Origin: Macrolepiota albuminosa
Lineage: Eukaryota > Basidiomycota > Agaricomycetes > Agaricales > Agaricaceae
NCBI GenBank assembly: GCA_027475525.1
Contig: JAMWFC010000051.1
Span: 3,146,616 to 3,210,615, forward strand
Direction of reading: 5' to 3'
Length of the DNA: 64,000 nucleotides
Shown here: piece after piece, positions 54,767 to 64,000 of the stretch
How the letters are laid out: each line of letters opens with the position of its first letter
Position numbering within the stretch: the first letter of the stretch is position 1
Notes under the pieces: generated by a model
What the model saw: only the letters and a program-made list of their open reading frames with translations
The model's database searches: none
Told to the model about the DNA's origin: nothing
Translations under genes and position numbers: made by a program

Positions 54767-55618
54767 ATGTCGAACGCGGAATCGACCACCTGCCCTGTCC
54801 TCACAGGGCTTGACAATTTTCATATCTGGAAAATTCGAATCACCGCAAAACTGCAACAAGAGGAAGTATGGGACGTTGTTACTACATCACCCAGTTCTCC
54901 TGAAACATCATCCGAAGCATTGACCACCTACCCAAGCACGACAACCCAACACACTGACAGCTGGTCGGTCCGTGACTGGAAGGCAGCAGGCATCATTATC
55001 GCGTACGTTTCGGATAGACTCGCGATTGAAGTCGGCAACTTAGAACATGCAAAGGAAATGTTCGAAAAATTAGTCAAAATCCACGAGGACACCAACGTCA
55101 CCGTCAGCGCCTTCTACACATTCACCTCCATGTTACATCGAAAATGGGATGGATCACCCTCGACCCTCAGTGACCACATTGCTGCAATCTCTGCAGCCGA
55201 CGCGAAACTTACAGCTATGAAGAAGCAGATCGATCGTGAGTTCCTCGCATACATTTTGCTCCAAACACTGCCAGAAGACAACAAATGGGAGTCGTTCCGT
55301 GCCACAGTCCTGAATTCTCTTGCCCCGGGAGAGTCCCTGTCCTTCTCTCAAGTCGTGGACTATCTTACCTTTACGGCCGCTGCTCAGCGAGGTACATCAT
55401 CCAATGCCGCACTCAAAGCAAATACCAGCTCGAAACACAAGTCCAAAACCAAATCCGATAAATGGTGTGAACATCACAAGTCAATCACCCATAATACGAG
55501 TGAGTGCTGGTCACTGAAGGAAAAAAAGGACAGAAAGGAGAAGGTGAAGAAAAAGGATAATAAATCAAAGGCAAAGGCAAATTGTGCTAGTTACGATTCA
55601 AGCTCAGATGGAAAGTGA
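54767..55618 (+). CDS. Copia-type Gag (283 aa)
   Basis: MSNAESTTCPVLTGLDNFHI opens the UBN2-like capsid region. SWSVRDWKAAGIIIAYVSDR, HEDTNVTVSAFYTFTSMLHR and LLQTLPEDNKWESFRATVLN follow the usual copia Gag order. The C-terminus has the fungal knuckle WCEHHKSITHNTSECWSLK then a Lys-rich tail and a stop at 55616. In complete relatives the frame would continue into protease-integrase. This element belongs to a different copia lineage from that at 24391-29343. Confidence 0.8.
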   Translation: MSNAESTTCPVLTGLDNFHIWKIRITAKLQQEEVWDVVTTSPSSPETSSEALTTYPSTTTQHTDSWSVRDWKAAGIIIAYVSDRLAIEVGNLEHAKEMFEKLVKIHEDTNVTVSAFYTFTSMLHRKWDGSPSTLSDHIAAISAADAKLTAMKKQIDREFLAYILLQTLPEDNKWESFRATVLNSLAPGESLSFSQVVDYLTFTAAAQRGTSSNAALKANTSSKHKSKTKSDKWCEHHKSITHNTSECWSLKEKKDRKEKVKKKDNKSKAKANCASYDSSSDGK

Positions 55619-55930
55619 CAGGATATTCAGATACTAAGCCTGCTTGTGTCTTTAAGGCTTTAATGTCATGCATTTTGGCTTTTGTCAGGAGTGCGTCAAA
55701 AAAAATCTCCTGCTCAAGTATGATAGCAGATTTTGGCGCCTCAGCCCACATGACACCACATCGTGATTGGTTCAAATGTTTATTCATCTATATTGAACGC
55801 AGACATCCAGTTGTTATACCTGGATCGCATAAGTCTCTTCAGTGCTCTCAGTCTCTGACTTTTAGTGCATTCGACTACAACAACCTTCAACAGATGAAAG
55901 GTAGTCCTTACAGGAACTCACAAAGGAGAC
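55618..55930 (+). pseudogene. Copia protease remnant
   Basis: IADFGASAHMTPHRDWFK (about 55726-55779) is the copia protease active-site region, but the catalytic DSG is changed to DFG. Frames on both sides are broken, and the integrase and RT expected next are deleted. Confidence 0.6.
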
Positions 55931-56050
55931 CTGATTGTAAGTGTAGCAACACCATCAGTGATCATAAGGGTTGAAACTAACATGACTTGTGTAGCTCTGG
56001 CCAGAGTACGTGAGGTAGATCACGAGATCTGCAATTGCGCCTGTCAAATG

Positions 56051-56361
56051 CCACCACCGAGACCTGCAGTCTCTTTACGATAACGTTGTAGTCGAGAAAC
56101 CAATGACCCAAGACGGCAATAATCTTTGTTTGACTGCCAACAACCAACCGGACAGAGAAAGAATGCGTCTTCCGCTTGCAATCTCCCGATATTACTTTAT
56201 CCTTCGTCACTCATCTGATTATGTATCCTAGATGTGCATTTGTAGGCATGGCCACTCATATTTTAAGTCAACACAACCTTTGATACACTGCATGCGACGG
56301 TTATAAATCTTATAAATCGTTACTAGGCGCATATAACAAACTCGTGGTTCTGGTCTTGAAA
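56051..56361. other. Stretch between copia remnant and MYND gene
   Basis: No gene seen; 3' flank of the MYND gene. Confidence 0.4.
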
Positions 56362-59300
56362 CTACGAATCTGATGAGGATGTTTTGTTAGACGTTTTACA
56401 CACAACTTTATGAACTTTCCAGTCTTTCTTTTGACACTCCTTGGAGCAGTATTTTGCTCGTCCACAAACACTGCATCGCATCAAGCGGGGCTGACCTGCT
56501 TTCCCGCACGAATCACACACTCCAAGAGCCACCGAATCACTACTCATAGTCTCACCCAGCCACTTGCGCAAGTTGCTTGAAACCGATTCTAAGTAAGTTA
56601 CGGGGAATAAGGGCCCAAATGCTACCCGGGTCGCAAAAGGCGCCAGATTCTTGTACTCGCCCATTAGGAACGAAGGAGGGAGAGCCTTTCCCCGGCCACA
56701 TTCACAGAGGGGGCTGATGTTTAGGTCTGGTATATCGTTCGACATGCCAGCATTTCTGAATTTGCAACCGGTAGTATGAGACCATGTTCTACATCGTTCA
56801 GCCAGGACGGGAAGGAGTTGCCACCAGGCTTGAAATTCACGCGATGGCATCTGGATTTCCGTCACGCCGCGTTGGGACCTACGCATGTATCCTGAAACCA
56901 TTTCCGGGCTAGGATCGGACAACGAGGTTACAGGGACAGCGCATGCGTCGGCAATGATCGTGTGCGAAGGGAGATCGAGCCGTACACAATTAAGGAAAAT
57001 CAGGATTTCTGCAGCAACTCCCTCGCTTTTGGTGTCATGCATGACTATTGCTTGATGCCGGTTTCCGTATTTACCAGTAACGGAGAATACATCTCTAATT
57101 GTGCGTTTGATTTCTTGGATTAACTCTCCTTCTCGTGACAGTGGAATGTTCCCAGATGGCTCGTCGTCGCAGAAAGTAATAAATGGATGGTGCGCTAACC
57201 ATTTACACTTGGGGGAAGCGATGTCCACTTCAGACAGTCTTGCGAGGTTGACATGGTGAAGATTCCAAGGGATGAATTTTGAGTTTCGTCGGACCATAGG
57301 GAAAGGATTGATCATGAGGCCATCTTGATGAGAGTTTGGTTCGTGAAGTTCCACGTCGACCTAGGAGGGAAGCTTCATATTTCATCTTGCGAAATGCCGA
57401 TTGAGGACACTTACTTCGATGTACGATGACTTTCGGGCGAGCCTAGTTTTAGGATTGCTTCCGTCTATGGGATAGAGAAATGATAAAATCTCTCGATGAG
57501 CCTTACCGATCGATATAAGCATCGAGAATGGAGAAGCCTGTTTGACCGTGATGTCGGACAAGGGACATACACCGAAAATGGCTTGCAGACTTGGATTATT
57601 GATATTAAACCTTCCTGTGAGCCCATTAACCTTCACGGAGTCTTTATCAGTGAGCATTGTCACAAGTTGTGCTCGTGAATCGAGGATGTTACTAAGTCCT
57701 TGGAGCTTGACATGCTCTCGAGGATTGCCAGGTCGTCCACGTACGACCTGGACGTGACTTGTATCCAACAGGTCCACCGAGAAAATACAGAGTCGTGGAC
57801 CGAGAACGGAGTAAATCACAGGACTTGAGATGGATTTGGGATGGATGCTCAATCGGACCCCTGTTTGAGGAGCCAATGTGGCCAGAAGGAAAGAGGGCAC
57901 GTAGAACGAGACTATCAAAGGAGAATCTCCGCGCCAACGGGTGGTATCTTCGTTGGCGATTAGCAGATCAGGTCCCGAGCCGGAAGATGTTGTGCCAAAG
58001 AAGAAGTGAGTCGCAGAGAAAACGTTGCGGTGGAATAGGCTTTCGATCTCACACTGAAAGATAGGGGTACCGATTTTATCCGCACTGAGGTCTTCCAGTT
58101 TTTTGAGGTATTCCCGGGGCACTTTAAGGACAACACAGACGACAGGCGGTATGCTATCCCAACCATCAAACACACGACTTGTATGGTCTCTTAAATCTGG
58201 AACAGTTATAGCGCTGGCTGTATAGACCTCATGAATATGGAATTGGCAATACAAGTCCTGAAGGTGATCCAAACCAGTCAACAAAGTTCTGTCTCGCTGG
58301 ATCAAGGATATCATGTAGCCCATGGCCTGCGTCCAGTCACTATGCACTCTTTGCTTGACAAGAGCAAGGAAAATAGCAAAGCTTGAGCGGTTGTAGCGGA
58401 TAAACTCGTTAGGCTGGGACTCGACATCGAAAAGGCGCGAAACATTATCGTCGTTGAACATTTGGAGGTAGATATTGAACAAGATGCTCCCAAGCGGTTC
58501 GGCAGCGATTCGCAGAAGACCTGACACATTGTCGGTCGGGGATCTCTTCCACGGAACTGTCTCTTGACATGATTTTACAGTGCCAGATACGGAAGTACAC
58601 ACGTCATGCATGTTCGTCTGAGTAACAAAGCCTGAGACGTATGATGCAGGTATGATACCAAGAAGGAGTGAAAGGGTGGCGATTTCAGTACATGCACGAC
58701 TTGCAAACTTCCCACCGGCTCCGTCAAAGTTTAAGAGAGAATTCGTATACAAGGTTGCCGCAGGATGATCCTGTAGAAGTGGGACAGTGGCGGCAAGGGT
58801 ATTGATAAGGCCTAGGTGATCCATGAGGTTGGATGTGTCAATTGTGTCAAATTTAAGAGGTGCTTTATTTTGCGTGATCCCGCTGTAGTCCCGACCATCG
58901 ATAGTGATCGGAGTTGCCTCCCAGGCAGACGGGTACACCCCAGTGTCCGGAGAATTGGTGCTAGCAAAGACGAGAAGGGCTCTGGAGAAGGCAAGCGCAT
59001 CGCCAGCCCACAAACGAATGATAATGTTGGATGGTCCACCTTCAATCCTCTTTTTGAAGGCCAAACACCAGTCTTTAAACTGTTCCTTGGCTATACAAAC
59101 AAGTTCTGAGATTGACGGATTACGCTTTGTAAATTGAGGAAGCGTTGTAACCATTCCTAGATGAAATGCAAGAATGGGATCTGTACCATAATGCACGTTG
59201 AAATCTTCCCCTGAGGAATCATAGGCGAAGGCTGGATTGACAAACTTCGCCATGGATATCTGAGCGGCACCATCAAAAGTGACACCAGTTTTCCAATATC

Positions 59301-60052
59301 GTCGATAATGCTCTTCTCCTGGTTGGAGAACGGAAATCCATGCTGGACCCGCAGACCTTCCAGCAGTGTAGATGCAATAGTCAGCATACCTGTTCCTCAC
59401 TTCCTGCATTCCCTTTTGAAAAGCATGTCGTAAAGATGGTTTCTTTGTATTGTCATCGGGCATGGCGTATAAACACCACTGACGGCGCAGTTCTATAAGC
59501 GTGTGTGTTGAACAAAACCGCAGAAATTTCGAGTATTTTCCCTTCTCCCAAGATTCGAAGGAGATCGAGAGATCAGCAAGCTTTTGGCATTGCTCTCGTA
59601 GACGGACGAGTGAGCTTTTGTCCAAAAATAAATGGAAAAACATATTCCAGATAACGCCTTTGATCTGATTCTCGTTCCAATCTTCGTCAAGAATGATAGT
59701 CAGAAGAAGAACATTCCGGGCTAAGTAATACTATTTGTGAGCAGATAAATCTCTTTATCATAACGGGTGAAGATCTACCCAGAATTGCTGGCTCTGCATC
59801 GCAACATGTGAAGTCTAGGCTACGGCCTTTAGAGGAAAGTTACCATCAAGGTAGAGAGGATAAAAAAAATGGAGACATACTGGCAGTGGGCTCGGAATAG
59901 ATGGTATATAAAATGCTGCGAGGGTCACCACATCCTAAAAGAAGAATGGCAGCTGGAGTTTCGGCGTCCAAATCAGAGGTGAAAGACGACGGCGGGGTGT
60001 TCCCGACGGGATAGAAGAACCGTTTCTTTGCCCAGGTAATGGGGTGAGCCAT
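56362..60052 (-). CDS. DUF4470-type protein with C-terminal MYND zinc finger
   Basis: One gene of four exons. Exon 1 from ATG 60052 (MAHPITWAKKRFFYPVGNTP, ILLLGCGDPRSILYTIYSE), then FTCCDAEPAIL, then the long exon 57382-59708 (ARNVLLLTIILDEDW..., NMFFHLFLDKSSLVRLREQC), spliced from SSYIE across a GT..AG intron to VDVELHEPNSHQDGLMINPF in the last exon. The N-terminus matches the DUF4470 pattern (FFYPxGNT...LLLGCGDPRxILYTxY...TCCDxEPAxLARNxLL). The C-terminus (about 56400-56520) is a MYND finger, CDSCGKAGQPRLMRCSVCGR with AKYCSKECQKKDWKVHK and a final Cys. MYND fingers bind proline-rich partners. About 1180 aa; function otherwise unknown. Confidence 0.85.
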
Positions 60053-60411
60053 GATTTACCAAGGCGCCAAAAATCTCAGGAAGAGCCCGAAAAGAACCAG
60101 AATCAAACTTAACGCCTCGTGGGTGCATTGAATGCCAGAAACTCGGCGGTACGGCATGAGAAAGGCATGATACAGAAAGATACCTTCTCAGGAAAGAGTT
60201 AGGCCTGTTAAGTCCTGCGCTAGAGCTGGCTAAATACTACTTGTCATTAGTCAAGTATGAAGCAACCATTTGTAGTGAAACTCCTCCAGAGCTTTGGCTC
60301 ACGTGCCCGTCCAGGCAGAACCAACCTTGAAGGTGGTGGCGGTGCTCGTTCCAACGCGTCCATTATCCACGAGTCATCTTGGCCGTTTCTTTCTTATAAT
60401 CAGACTAACCC
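60053..60411. other. Divergent promoter region of MYND gene and cullin
   Basis: No gene supported apart from possible 5' UTR of the cullin gene; an upstream in-frame ATG at 60257 would add about 52 unconserved residues, which I do not favour. Confidence 0.45.
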
Positions 60412-63118
60412 AATGGCGTCAACGTCGACCATCGGCTCAATGCCCTCCAAGACTGCTGATCTGGAGGAGACCTGGGCCTATCTAAGCAACGGTGTTGACC
60501 TCATTATGAACAGACTTGAGACAGGTCTCTCATTTCCAGACTATTCAAGTCTTTACTCGACGGTTTACAACTACTGCACGTCAACTAAACTGGCAGGAAG
60601 ACAGGATGGAAACCGAAGTCGGTGATTTTCTCCGAGTTTAGTGTGGCAATCGTTAACTGTTTGCAGCCGGCGCTAACCTTGTAGGCTCCGATCTGTACAG
60701 CAAGTTGCATGCATACTTCGTGGATCATTTCAAACCTATGGTTGACGTTCGTATCTAAATAAATGGTATATCGGGCTGCACTGATCAGTATCTTGTCACC
60801 AGACATGTGAAACGCTACAAGAGGTTGAATTGTTGAGATACTACGCAGCACAGTGGGATCGTTACACCACAGGAGCAAACTTCTTGAATCGTCTGTTTAC
60901 ATATCTCAACCGTTATTGGGTTAAGCGTGAACGAGACGAAGGCAAGAAGACAGTCTACCCAGTTTACACAGTGAGCAAGCAACTCGGATTTTGAGTCACT
61001 TTTTTATGCTGCATTAGCTTGCTCTTTCACAGTGGAAAGACGTTTTCTTTAAGCAGGTCCAAAAAGATAATCGAAAATTGACATCTGCCATGCTTCGTCT
61101 TATCACGCAACAAAGGAATGGCGAGACCATCGATCAGGGTCTTGTGAAAAAAGTTGTCGAATCCTTTGTTTCTCTAGGCCTTGATAATGGCGATCTGAAC
61201 AAGGAGTGTCTTGATGTATACAAAGATCACTTTGAGGGGCCGTTCCTTGAGGCGACAGAGGAGTACTACAAAAAGGAGTCCGAGTCATTCTTGGCGGGAA
61301 ACAGCGTTTCTGATTATCTGAAAAAGGTTGAGGATCGTCTGCGGGAAGAAGAAGATCGCGTTGAGAGATACCTGCACAACAAGACTCGCAAAGAGCTCAT
61401 TGCTAAATGCGACGACGTTCTTATCCGTCAACACTCCGATTTGATGTGGGAGAGTTTCCAGAGCCTGCTCGACTTCGACAAAGATGAGGATTTGCAACGT
61501 ATGTATGCTCTCCTTGCACGTATCGCAGAAGGCCTGGAGCCTCTTCGCAAGAAGTTCGAGCAACATGTCAAGACAGCGGGCTTGAGCGCTGTTTCGAAGT
61601 TAATTGAGGCTGGAGATGTCGGTGATGTTGATCCCAAGGCATACGTTGATGCGCTCTTGGAAGTCCATCGCAAGAATTCAGAGACCGTTACGAGAAGCTT
61701 CAAGAGCGAAGCTGGATTCGCAGCTAGCTTGGATAAGGCTTGCAGAGAATTCGTCAACCGTAACGTCGCCACCGGGACTTCGTCCACAAAATCGCCCGAG
61801 CTTATTGCCAAGCATGCAGATATGCTTTTGCGTAAGAGTAACAAGATGGCAGAGGAAGAGGACCTTGAAGGAGCGCTCAACCGTGTCGTGCGTGCCTCCT
61901 GCTCTGTCCTATCCCTTTATTTGCTAACAAAATTCAAGATGATTCTTTTCAAATACCTTGAGGACAAGGATGTCTTCCAAACGTTTTACACAACGAAACT
62001 TTCGAAGCGTCTGATTCATGGTGTCTCCGCGTCCGATGAAAGCGAGGCCAGCATGATCTCCAAGTTGAAGGAAGCTTGCGGTTTCGAGTACACCAACAAG
62101 CTCCAGCGGATGTTTACTGGTGCGTACATTCCATCCTGTCGTTATGAGAGATCACCGACTTATTAACGCATCTATAGACATGAGTCTCAGCAAAGATCTT
62201 ACAGACTCGTTCAAGGAACGTATGGCACAGAACCACGACGATATGGACATTACCTTTAGCATTATGGTACTTGGTACCAACTTCTGGCCCCTCAACCCGC
62301 CCCCGCATGAGTTCGTCATCCCACAGGAGATTCTGCCGACCTACGATCGCTTCTCAAAATACTACCAGACTAAGCATTCTGGACGTAAACTCACCTGGTT
62401 GTGGAATTACTCGAAAAACGAGCTGCGGACGAATTATCTGAACCAGAAGTACTTCCTCATGACCAGCTCGTACCAGATGGCTGTTTTGCTGCAGTATAAT
62501 AGAAACGATACCATGTCGCTTGATGAACTTGTTACGGCGACGTCTATCTCGAAGGACATCATGTCTCAGGTTCTGGCGCTGCTGGTGAAGGCCAAGATTC
62601 TCATCAACGAAGAGAAGGATCAGTACGACCTCAACCCTAGTATGTGATGTTCTTTTTGAAGAGCAATGTGTCCCTTTTACTAAATTTCGTGTCTCAGACT
62701 TCAAGTCGAAGAAGATACGTGTCAACCTCAACTTGCCTATCAAGGCTGACGTGAAGGCCGAGTCCGCCGACGTTCTCAAGGCTGTTGATGAGGACAGGAA
62801 GTATGTCATCCAGGCGACGATTGTCCGGTATGCTACGTTACCTTGTGCACTCTACATCTGCTGAGATATGGGGACACAGCATAATGAAGGCTCGCAAAAC
62901 CATGAAGAACCAGAGCCTTATTCAGGAGGTCATTTCGCAGATCTCTCAACGCTTCGCGCCCAAAATCCCTGACATCAAGAAGGTACGTACGATCTCAACT
63001 CCTGACTTCTTTCTGGGGTGACTGATGCCACTTTTCCCAGGCAATTGAGACCCTCCTTGAGAAGGAATACATCGAGCGTGTGGATGGCTCGAAAGACACT
63101 TTTGCTTATGTAGCTTAA
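60412..63118 (+). CDS. CUL1: Cullin-1 (SCF ubiquitin-ligase scaffold)
   Basis: The preferred start is ATG 60412, giving MPSKTADLEETWAYLSNGVD after a short Ser/Thr stretch. Cullin repeats follow: LPxxDYSSLYSTVYNYCTST type, ANLVGSDLYSKLHAYFVDHF, LLRYYAAQWDRYTTGANFLN, RHWVKRERDEGKK type, then AMLRLITQQRNGETIDQGLV, KKVVESFVSLGL and VSDYLKKVEDRLREEEDRVE. The cullin-homology part reads VFQTFYTTKLSKRLIHGVSA, FEYTNKLQRMFT, DMSLSKDLTDSFKERM and WNYSKNELRTNYLNQKYFLM. The C-terminal winged helix holds the neddylation site IVRIMKARKTMKNQSLIQEV, and the protein ends in DTFAYVA. Introns at about 61891-61938, 62116-62178 and three later. It bridges Skp1/F-box proteins and Rbx1. Confidence 0.93.
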
Positions 63119-63399
63119 CTCGCTTACCTGCTTACGTTGCCGTTTCTCGCACTCTCCCCCTGTACACATTGCTTTGTTGCATCTCTCTTACCCCATTCCC
63201 GCTCATAATTACAATCAGGGCGCCTGTCTATCCCAATCATACATCCTCATCTACCATATCTCGCACTGTATACCTTAGAAAATCTCTGCGACAAATAAAT
63301 CTGCATGAACACTGGATGTCCTGGATCTTTTCAGGTGATCAATTGTTCACGGTGTAACGGGAAAACTTCAGGATAAGGATACATAGAGCACAAGACCAA
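63119..63399. other. Intergenic stretch between convergent cullin and WD40 genes
   Basis: 3' flanks only; no gene seen. Confidence 0.5.
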
Positions 63400-64000
63400 T
63401 TATATCGCCATCCCTGCCTCTATCTCACCCAATAGCATGGTTCCATCCTTGCTACCAGTGAGGACTACACAGAAGAGACGTCAGGAAAGAGAAGGATGGG
63501 AGAGGCACACGAACGTACTGATAGGTTCCTTGGGGTGGAAGTCAACGGCTGTGACTGTGCCTTTGTGGCCAGGAAGCTATAACAGGAGAGAATGAGAAAG
63601 TCTTGGACATGGAACGAAATTAAACCGACCTTATACAAGATCTTGCCGCTCTCTACCTCCCATATCGTCACTGTCCTATCTGCGCCTCCAACGGCCACAC
63701 GTTGTCCCCCGTCGTCCCTACTCCATGCTCCCTTGAGCAATGTGTTCTCAAAGCCGGCGGGTGCACCCTGAAGAACGCGATGTATCCGGGTTGGTGATGG
63801 CGAGAAGGGACGGATATCGTGGATAAGAGTTTGGGATGAGAGGGATGGGGAAAGAAGGTAGGAGCCATCCGGGGAGAGGCACAGAGAGGTTGGGGTGTCG
63901 GTATGACCCTTGAGTGTGTATACTTGTTCGTTTTTGCGGATGTCAAATACCTAGCGGGAGACAAAACATGAATATTTGGATGTCAAATGAATGGACGACA
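63400..64000 (-). CDS. U5 snRNP 40-kDa-like WD40 protein, C-terminal part (cut by window edge)
   Basis: Stop TAA at 63400-63402. Minus-strand exons read FDIRKNEQVYTLKGHTDTPT, SLCLSPDGSYLLSPSLSSQT, LIHDIRPFSPSPTRIHRVLQ, GAPAGFENTLLKGAWSRDDG, VAVGGADRTVTIWEVESGKI, LPGHKGTVTAVDFHPKEPII and LTGSKDGTMLLGEIEAGMAI. The GHTDTxTSLxLSPDGxYLLS, RIxRxxQGxxxxFExNLLxxxWS and HPxEPIILxGSxDxxxxLGEI signatures are those of SNRNP40 (U5-40K, a Prp8-binding splicing factor). Introns at about 63472-63518, 63580-63630 and 63954 onward. The N-terminal blades lie beyond 64000. Probably an intact nuclear splicing gene. Confidence 0.85.

Larger units (their letters stand above)
54084..56050 (+). mobile_element. Internally deleted copia element (gag and partial protease only)
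   Basis: The left LTR starts near 54084 (TGTAAAGTGTAGCA) and runs to about 54628. It is followed by GGTTATGGACCCCG, again a half-tRNA-iMet type primer site. Gag (54767-55618) is intact-looking; a protease remnant follows, then near 55935 the LTR start recurs (TGTAAGTGTAGCAACACC...TCTGGCCAGAGTACGTG, aligned with 54168-54200). Integrase, RT and RNase H are missing. The right LTR is diverged or truncated after about 110 bp. A 20-bp word (CACCGTGCACGATACTGAGG) is repeated within the left LTR at about 54444 and 54571. Confidence 0.65.

Noticed and set aside
60257..60411. Upstream ATG as cullin start
   Set aside because: In frame, but adds residues without cullin character; the first conserved residues follow the ATG at 60412.

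Overview
The window looks like nuclear DNA of a basidiomycete fungus, probably an Agaricomycete. Genes are intron-dense with 45-60 bp GT..AG introns. There is an AA9 lytic polysaccharide monooxygenase, a KDZ transposase relic, a MYND/DUF4470-type protein, copia and Ty3/gypsy retrotransposons and intron-bearing tRNA-Arg genes. No species can be named from the sequence alone.

Layout. 1-12.4 kb is a decayed, repeat-rich stretch. It holds fragments of a UBP14-type deubiquitinase, a one-pass membrane protein interrupted by a piece of a branched-chain 2-oxoacid dehydrogenase E2 gene, a broken Zn2Cys6-like/coiled-coil gene, a KDZ transposase relic, a WD40 gene and the C-terminal half of a PAC1/LIS1 gene. 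12414-23949 is an 11.5 kb Ty3/gypsy-type LTR element on the minus strand, with 953-bp LTRs that appear identical and a 4-bp target duplication. It carries a six-exon passenger gene in antisense between pol and the 3' LTR. 24391-29343 is a 4.95 kb copia element on the minus strand with 309-bp LTRs and a CAATG target duplication; a solo LTR of the same family lies at 30086-30394. 30.4-31.8 kb holds a LINE fragment and the first tRNA-Arg. From 32.2 to 64 kb the DNA is mostly ordinary gene space: CDC7 kinase, a second tRNA-Arg, a UBP1-like ubiquitin protease, a small three-exon gene, a DUF1992 (DNAJC28-like) mitochondrial protein, AA9 LPMO, an MDR oxidoreductase, a PPIL4-like cyclophilin with RRM, a BTB protein, P5C dehydrogenase (PUT2), a MYND protein, cullin-1 and the 3' part of a U5-40K WD40 gene. 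Between 48 and 56 kb lie a MITE-like element and a deleted second copia element.

Main observations. (1) The gypsy element is saturated, in LTRs, gag, pol and passenger gene alike, with the hexamer family CGSYAA/TTRSCG. I counted 22 in the 953-bp LTR, where about 2 are expected. The same element encodes a cysteine-cluster, coiled-coil, putative DNA-binding protein in antisense. This suggests an element that encodes a factor recognising its own dispersed sites, a candidate undescribed system analogous in logic to the plant VANDAL/VANC anti-silencing systems. (2) Seven tandem duplications, all with a period of exactly 77 bp, interrupt the window, five of them inside the gypsy element. Removing them conceptually brings all pol pieces into one frame, so they are most likely unmerged assembly-graph overlaps (k=77) and not biology. 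(3) The copia element is disabled by two TGA codons at positions where the family normally has arginine, and its LTR differences are mostly CpG transitions, pointing to cytosine methylation/deamination.
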